From assembly GCA_002803225.1 (NCBI GenBank), contig NXFV01001530.1, forward strand, positions 1 through 64,000: a stretch of 64,000 bases of DNA, written 5' to 3'. Below are positions 58,701 to 64,000 of the stretch, in pieces (within the stretch, counting starts at the first letter, position 1; every line of letters begins with the position of its first letter). The translations under genes were made by a program, and so were the position numbers. The DNA is from Gamarada debralockiae (lineage: Eukaryota > Ascomycota > Leotiomycetes > Helotiales > Hyphodiscaceae). Below the pieces are notes generated by a model. It was not told the origin of the DNA. It saw nothing but the letters and a program-made list of their open reading frames with translations, and did not search any database.

Positions 58701-60633
58701 AGGGCTTTCGGGTTGACGAGTAGCATGAAGTCCGCAGGTCGATCGATTCTGCGGGAGAGTCAGATGACTCAAGTCTTCACTCCTTCCAGTTTGCAATTGA
58801 GCCTACGAGGATACATTTAGGTTCGCTCCGTTGGATCTCTACCACTCTACTCTTCCACCTGCCTGATCCAGAGTCTATGAATATGCGTCCGTTTCCACCG
58901 AGAAACTCCAGCTGCTATTCATAGACGAATCAACTCTGACTGTACTTCGTACGTTATGATCTCAAAAGGGATGGCAAGGGCCTTCGGTCAGTATAAGTAT
59001 CTACAAGCTCCTTCTCTGCTTTGAAGTCTGCGGTCTATTTGCAATGTTCCACCATGGTATTCGGCTTTCTGTCTTCTGCATTTGCTGCGGCTAAGAATTT
59101 TAGTTGGAAGTAATATTTAAGATACGGGATGTTAAGTTTATTTGTCTGTAGGGCATTCTGCGAGTGTAAATAGAGACCGCTTCTCGAAAAGAACGAGTTC
59201 ATGTTTACCACGGAGGAATCGTTCGTTCATTTTCAGGATTGGCTCGTATCTTAGTTTACCAATTCAGTAAATCAAATAGATGCCACAATGGAGAGCCTCC
59301 GTCACTGTCCCGAATTTTGCCACCCTTTTAATTGCTTGAAGTGTGAGGTCAGTACCACCCACAAGAGAGACTAAGGGCTTATCAACAACGACAGGTTTAT
59401 CAACGATGTTAGTGTCAGCGACAGTGATATCGCTACTGTTGCCAACATCAATTGCTTTTGTTGCAATAAAAATGGCAAGTCATGCGGTGATTGTCAGAGG
59501 GTTTCCATGGATGTCGAGCCTGTGGCAGACATTTGAGGTTAGTAATGTTGATAGGTCTAGAAGGTACGGTGATATCTAGGGACAGGCAGCAGGCTATCGG
59601 TACAGGCAACAAGATATCAGGACAGGCAACTAGCTATCGGGACAGGCAACAGTAATAAGCGATATCAAGCTGTAGATATAACAGATGGGTTGAACTCTGT
59701 ACGAAAGGGTAGAGATTTTGAATTGAAGCTTAAAAAGCCTATTCTGTACTAGCGCCTTATGCACTTCAGTATCAGGGTTCCCATAACAACAAGTAAGGTG
59801 TTCCAAAGTCCCTAAGACTGATGAGTATGGTTTCTTCCGTCTTAAGGTTTATTTATGGGGAAAAGGGAAGTCGTTTCCTGCCTTGATTTCTACATTCTCG
59901 AGACAGGAGCGTGGAGAAGAGGTAATCGGGAATTCTGAACTTGTTTCCTTCAAGCTACCATATTCCGGCATTGAGGCGACTTATTTTGAAGTTCCTATCA
60001 GTCCTGCATTAGAAGCCTCCAAGATACTACTCAGTTATAATACTACACCTAGATCATATTATTCCCCATCAAGAAAGGTACCAAAATCTCGTGATCTCGG
60101 CATACAAATTCATTGCCCTAAAAGGGGCAATTAAAGTTTTCCCAAAGAATTAAACTTCGCAATCAACAAGGTAGCCCTAGTCAGGAACCGAACTTTATTA
60201 AACGCTCGTTTTCATGCTCTCTTTCTTTCGCGCAAATTCAGTGCAAAAATGTTCGGGATCGGCATCTTCGGACCTGCGATTTAATTTCAAAGTTGGGAAC
60301 GAGTCGCGGATTGAATCGCCAAGACTGAGTCTCGTCTTGTTTCACAACGTCCTCCAATCATCGTCATTGCATATATATGGTTATCGAACATGTTTAATTG
60401 AATTGCTTCATTTATGAACTCTGAATGATGATCTTTGAGGATTTGGGTTTGCGCGAAATCTGGTACGATGGCTCTTACTCGCAGATCTGTGATGCATACC
60501 TATACGTATAAGTACAAGTGTTCCCTCTTTTGAAGAGGCACTTCAGTTCAGTGGCTCTTCGCTCATTCAGGCCATCTGATTTACTATCGTTACTGCATTT
60601 CTTATATTCTTACCCTCCTTTACAGTCTTTACA
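55701..60633. other. 4.9-kb divergent interval without a recognised gene
   Basis: The interval lies between the GH17 and GH18 start codons. Open frames (for example 55753-56229 on minus, 57098-57632 on plus, 58578-58796 on minus, 59883-60134 on plus) give no recognisable product and are not linked by convincing splice sites. It includes a 20-bp minisatellite at 59581-59660. Most of it is ordinary in composition, so an undetected species-specific gene or long non-coding RNA cannot be excluded. Confidence 0.4.
59581..59660. repeat. 20-bp minisatellite, about four units
   Basis: Four consecutive 20-nt units start at 59581, 59601, 59621 and 59641. They share the core ACAGGCA followed by variants of RCWAGNTATCRG; the fourth unit diverges in its second half. 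The units are imperfect, so the array is not new. Confidence 0.8.
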
Positions 60634-62050
60634 ATGCATTTTGTTTCTACTCTTCTCTCCCTTCTGGCTTGCTCCAGCGCAGTCCTCAGCAACCCCCTTC
60701 CCAATTTCCCCGCATCATACGCTGGGAATATCAAAGCCACAACCACATATGGCAGCAGCGGGAAAAGGACTGTGGGGTATTATGGCAACTGGGTAGGAGA
60801 TCTCTCCCTCACAATTCCGTCGAGAGTTACTAAACTCCCTCACAGGATATCTATGCTCGCAACTTCACAGTTACAGACATCCCCGCCTCGCAACTAACCC
60901 ATATCATCTACTCCTTCATGAACGTGAACTCCAGCACCGGCGAAGTGTTTGTCCCCCCTCCGCCCCTCGCTTTCCTCTTACTAACACCCCTCACAGCTAC
61001 CTCTCTGACGAATGGGCCGACCTCCAATACGCCTACCCAGGCGACAATACCTCCGCCAACGGAACCAATCTCTATGGCTCTATCAAACAGCTCTATCTTC
61101 TGAAGAAGAAAAATCGCTCCCTGAAAACCATGTTCAGTGTCGGCGGCTTCACTTATTCCCCCAATTACGTCACTCCTCTCTCTTCTCCAACTCTCCGCGC
61201 CAATTTCGCGCGCTCGGCGGTCAAACTCATGTACAACCTCGGATTCGACGGCATTGATATCGATTACGAATACGTCACCAATGCAACCCAAGCTACACAA
61301 CTTGTTGACCTTCTCAAAAAGATAAGGCACGAAATGGACGCCTACGCCAAAAACACCACATCAACCCCTTTCCTACTCTCATTCGCGTCCCCTGCCGGAC
61401 CACTGAAATACACACTTCTCGATTTTGAAGGTATGGATAAATATCTCGATTTCTGGAATTTCATGGGCTTCGACTATGCCGGCTCCTGGGACTCCATTGC
61501 AGGACACCAAGCCAACCTCTTCGGTGCAAACGAGAACGAGTTGAAAGTTAATACGAGCGAGGGGATTGAATATTATGTCCAGAATGGCTGTGTGGCCCCT
61601 GGGAAGATTAACTTGGGATGTCCGCTTTATGGGAGGAGTTTCAATGGTACGAAAGGTCCTGGCACGAACTACAGCGGAGTCGGCTCCTTAGGCTCATTTG
61701 GCGGAGCGGGCGTCTGGGATTACAAAGCCCTCCCTATTTCGGGATTCAACGCTACGGTTATCGAGCTCCCTCAGATTGGAGCAAGCTACTCTTATGATGC
61801 TGCCAACAAATACATGGTATCATACGATACGCCAGCGATTGCAAGTGCCAAGGCGAAGTTTGTGAATGAGATGGGAATGGGAGGATCGATGTGGTGGGAG
61901 ATTAGTATGGACAAGACGGGCAGTGAGAGTTTGGTTGATGCTACGGTTACAGGGTATGGTGGGGTGAATGGGTTGGAAAAGAGTGAGAACCATTTGAGTT
62001 ATCCGCTGAGTGTTTACGAAAACTTGAGAGCGGGTATGCCTGATAACTGA
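60634..62050 (+). CDS. Secreted GH18 chitinase
   Basis: A 437-residue family 18 chitinase. Exons: 60634-60792, 60846-60946, 60997-62050. The second donor is GTTTGT after GAAGT, which keeps the frame into VYLSDEWADLQ; the GT two bases earlier gives a stop. Residues 1-19 are a signal peptide, and a KR site at about residue 44 precedes VGYYGNW, the first strand of the barrel. The SVGGF strand is at about residue 134. The catalytic DGIDIDYE covers residues 171-178 with proton donor Glu178. MGFDYAGSWD and MGGSMWWEISMD complete the active site. No chitin-binding module or GPI signal is visible. The group resembles Trichoderma chi42-type endochitinases. Confidence 0.95.
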
Positions 62051-62815
62051 AGGGTGCATGGGTCAAATCTGGGTCTTCACTTCTTGGACGTTTGGATTGG
62101 TTTCCCTTCCTGTATAATAATTGGGAATCCGGTGTCTTGTCATTCTGTAAGAAGCATTGAGTGATTCATTTCTGCATTTGTACACTCAGTGTAACATCTC
62201 TTGGTTTCATTTCATGTACATATTCCCATTGGTCTCCAAGTGCCTAGAGTCATTGCTTTGGAGGATCTCTTAGTGAATTTTGTATCCCCTCACTATTAAA
62301 TGCTTCATTCTCGACCGAGCTTGGCGGGACTAGGTCGAAACAGACGTCGAAGCCACACCTCGGAAACCGTGTCGAGTTCTCAATCACCAACTTTCGCTGA
62401 CTGATAGCGTCCATGGAAGTTCAGGAATCACTGATTCTAGAACAGTGATTTACGAATGATGTAGAATCACAGTTTTTTATTGTTATTGCGTTGTCGACAA
62501 CACTGTCGTGGTCGAGTGATTATTCACTGTCGGGTTTAAGGGATGAATATTGAGATAGCAGTAGGTAAGCCTGTGGTGTGGGGGTACATGGCTGGACATT
62601 GTCATCTAGCTCACGTGGTATACACGTGACTTGGTATTCACTTGCCAGGCTAGTGATTCACTTGACGCGTTGATGTGCCGGCCGAGCGCCTTTTGGGTAT
62701 ATTCGTAGAATCTCTCCTCTTCTCTCCTTAGCTTAGTATTTTCGTACAATACAGCACCTTTTGCACAGCGTCCCTTTTGTGAGACTCCCTTGTGTAGAGC
62801 CGTCACAAAGATTAT

Positions 62816-63027
62816 ATACCGCATTAATTGCCTATGGATCATCGTTTATACACGGCACTTTAAAAATCGAAGAAACTGAAGAATATTTTATCACAAAATA
62901 TTTAAATAAGGCTTATGCTAGTCATTTTATAATACTTTACTAAAAAAATTTAGAAATTTCTTCGATTTTTAAAGTACCGTGTATAAACGATGACACATAG
63001 GCTCTTATAAAGCAATTAATGCGGTAT
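62816..63027. mobile_element. 212-bp foldback (MITE-like) element
   Basis: The left arm starts ATACCGCATTAATTGC and includes CATCGTTTATACACGG and TTTAAAAATCGAAGAAA. The right arm is its reverse complement with a few substitutions and an 8-nt insertion (TTTATAAG after the ATTAATTGC word). TAT flanks it on both sides (62813-62815 and 63028-63030), as a 3-bp target duplication. The arms span about 75-90 nt each and leave only a short AT-rich loop. There is no coding capacity. It shares its end sequence with the relic at 13520-13960. Confidence 0.8.
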
Positions 63028-63784
63028 TATTACGTAAAAAGGAGATTCATAAGTTTATTATTAATTATTAACAGTATAGTTAAGAGCTTAGTTGCTAAAA
63101 CCGGTTTAGTTAATCAACGGGTGTTTCGCTACCGAAACACTATTGTCTTTACCTTATTTTAATAACTAACCTCCTTCTCAGGTACTATGCAATGCAGAAT
63201 TTTAGTATCTTGCTTTATTATCGTATTCAAACATGCAGCTTCAGCGAAGATCCGTAACACTCATACCGGAAATCATCAACTCGACAGTGAAAGGGGTATA
63301 GATCGATTGTCTAATGAACCCGACAGATGTTGTTTGAATGTCCTTGCTCCAACCGTATTTGAATACATGAAGTGATCTCACAGATCTTTGCCTCAGTCCC
63401 CTGTAGGACAATGATTACAAGTGTACCTGCCTTTTCCGTTTGTGGACGTTTCCAGGGGTTTCCAGCTTTCCGAGGAACTGTAGCTGAACATGAGGCTTCC
63501 ACATCATTTTGATACCAGCTTACGCAATTTTATTCTAATGTTTGCCTTTAGAAGCTATATCTTGAGCCTACTGCCCACTGCTAAACTCAGTTTTCTAATT
63601 GAATATCTAAGTCTCAACTATAGCTTGCTCGTCGTGATACCAGCCGCCAAATTGGCAAAGTCCTGAGGCCAAATCTCGAACTTAGTTCTTTGCTCTGTTG
63701 ATTTTATATTATGGTAATTCCAACTTCCAATCTTCCTTTGACCAATCACTACATTACACTAACTCTCAATTATTGTCTCTTGTT

Positions 63785-64000
63785 CATCGTCGATGCTACT
63801 CCGCAAACTATATATCTCTGATTCCCAAAGGTCTCCGGAACCAATCTATTCCTCATAGAAGACGACACTCTCCGTTTGGACTACAATCCGGACCAGTTGC
63901 AAGCTATCTTCTCTCGGGAGAACTGTCTACAGGCTCGAAGAAAAGCCACCGCAAGTCATCACTGGCCACAAGCAAAACACCGGCTTCCCCTTTACTTGGA
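63785..64000 (+). other. Unidentified open frames at the right edge
   Basis: Two plus frames are open from about 63830 to the last base. One begins near GTNLFLIEDDTLRLDYNPDQ; the other is Ser/Lys-rich. Either could be the start of a gene continuing outside the window; no family is recognised. Confidence 0.2.

Larger units (their letters stand above)
62051..64000. other. Right-end gene-free interval
   Basis: Nearly 2 kb with no recognised gene. It contains the foldback element at 62816-63027, a perfect 8-bp hairpin at 63121-63140 and, from about 63785 to the window edge, two overlapping open plus frames that cannot be identified because they are cut by the edge. Confidence 0.4.

Noticed and set aside
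60908..61330. 140-codon minus-strand open frame in the chitinase gene
   Set aside because: Antisense to the spliced GH18 coding sequence; no family resemblance.

Overview
The window is nuclear DNA of a filamentous ascomycete. Its genes have many short introns (mostly 45-70 nt, GT..AG, with CTRAY-type branch sites), and the products are fungus-specific: FKS1 beta-1,3-glucan synthase, a GAS/GEL glucanosyltransferase, the DASH subunit Dam1 and Nuo40 of complex I. The gene-free DNA is AT-rich and full of TA-rich stop codons, as expected after repeat-induced point mutation (RIP). The protein sequences look like Leotiomycetes (Botrytis/Sclerotinia relatives), but that is an impression, not a test. 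No rRNA, tRNA or CRISPR array was recognised.

Layout. 0.9-19.1 kb is a gene-dense housekeeping block: LACTB2-like metallo-beta-lactamase (-), UBP8 SAGA deubiquitinase (+), EFM5 lysine methyltransferase (-), NUO40 complex I subunit (-), RPN9 proteasome lid subunit (+), GAA1 GPI transamidase subunit (-), RBD2 rhomboid protease (-), ACO1 mitochondrial aconitase (-), BUD20 ribosome-assembly zinc finger (+) and DAM1 (-). 19.4-29.7 kb is one AT-rich island of about 10.3 kb, bounded by a perfect 33-bp terminal inverted repeat and a 5-bp target duplication. It holds only mutated relics, including an integrase-core-like pseudogene. 29.9-38.0 kb is again gene-dense: a CSR1-like SEC14 protein with a mitochondrial-type N-terminus (+), HNT1 (-), MOG1 (+) and a GCNA-like SprT/HMG protease (-). 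38.6-62.1 kb is looser and rich in cell-wall genes: a GAS1-type GH72 enzyme (-) diverging across 3.2 kb from FKS1 (+), then LCB1 serine palmitoyltransferase (+), a GH17 glucanase (-) and a GH18 chitinase (+). Gaps here are up to 4.9 kb. The last 2 kb carries a 212-bp foldback (MITE-like) element.

Functional links. FKS1 makes beta-1,3-glucan; the GH72 enzyme elongates and branches it; GH17 and GH18 enzymes remodel glucan and chitin. LCB1 (sphingolipid synthesis) and GAA1 (GPI-anchor attachment) supply the membrane side of the same surface. ACO1 and NUO40 are mitochondrial. Most other genes are unrelated housekeeping functions in divergent or convergent pairs.

The most striking observation is in ACO1. 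Two neighbouring introns (156 and 157 nt, about three times the local norm) are near-identical over their whole length, yet the 83-nt exon between them is unique. They share a CTGAC branch site and an internal inverted repeat. This is the signature of introner-like elements: self-multiplying introns, here caught as a fresh pair in one gene.
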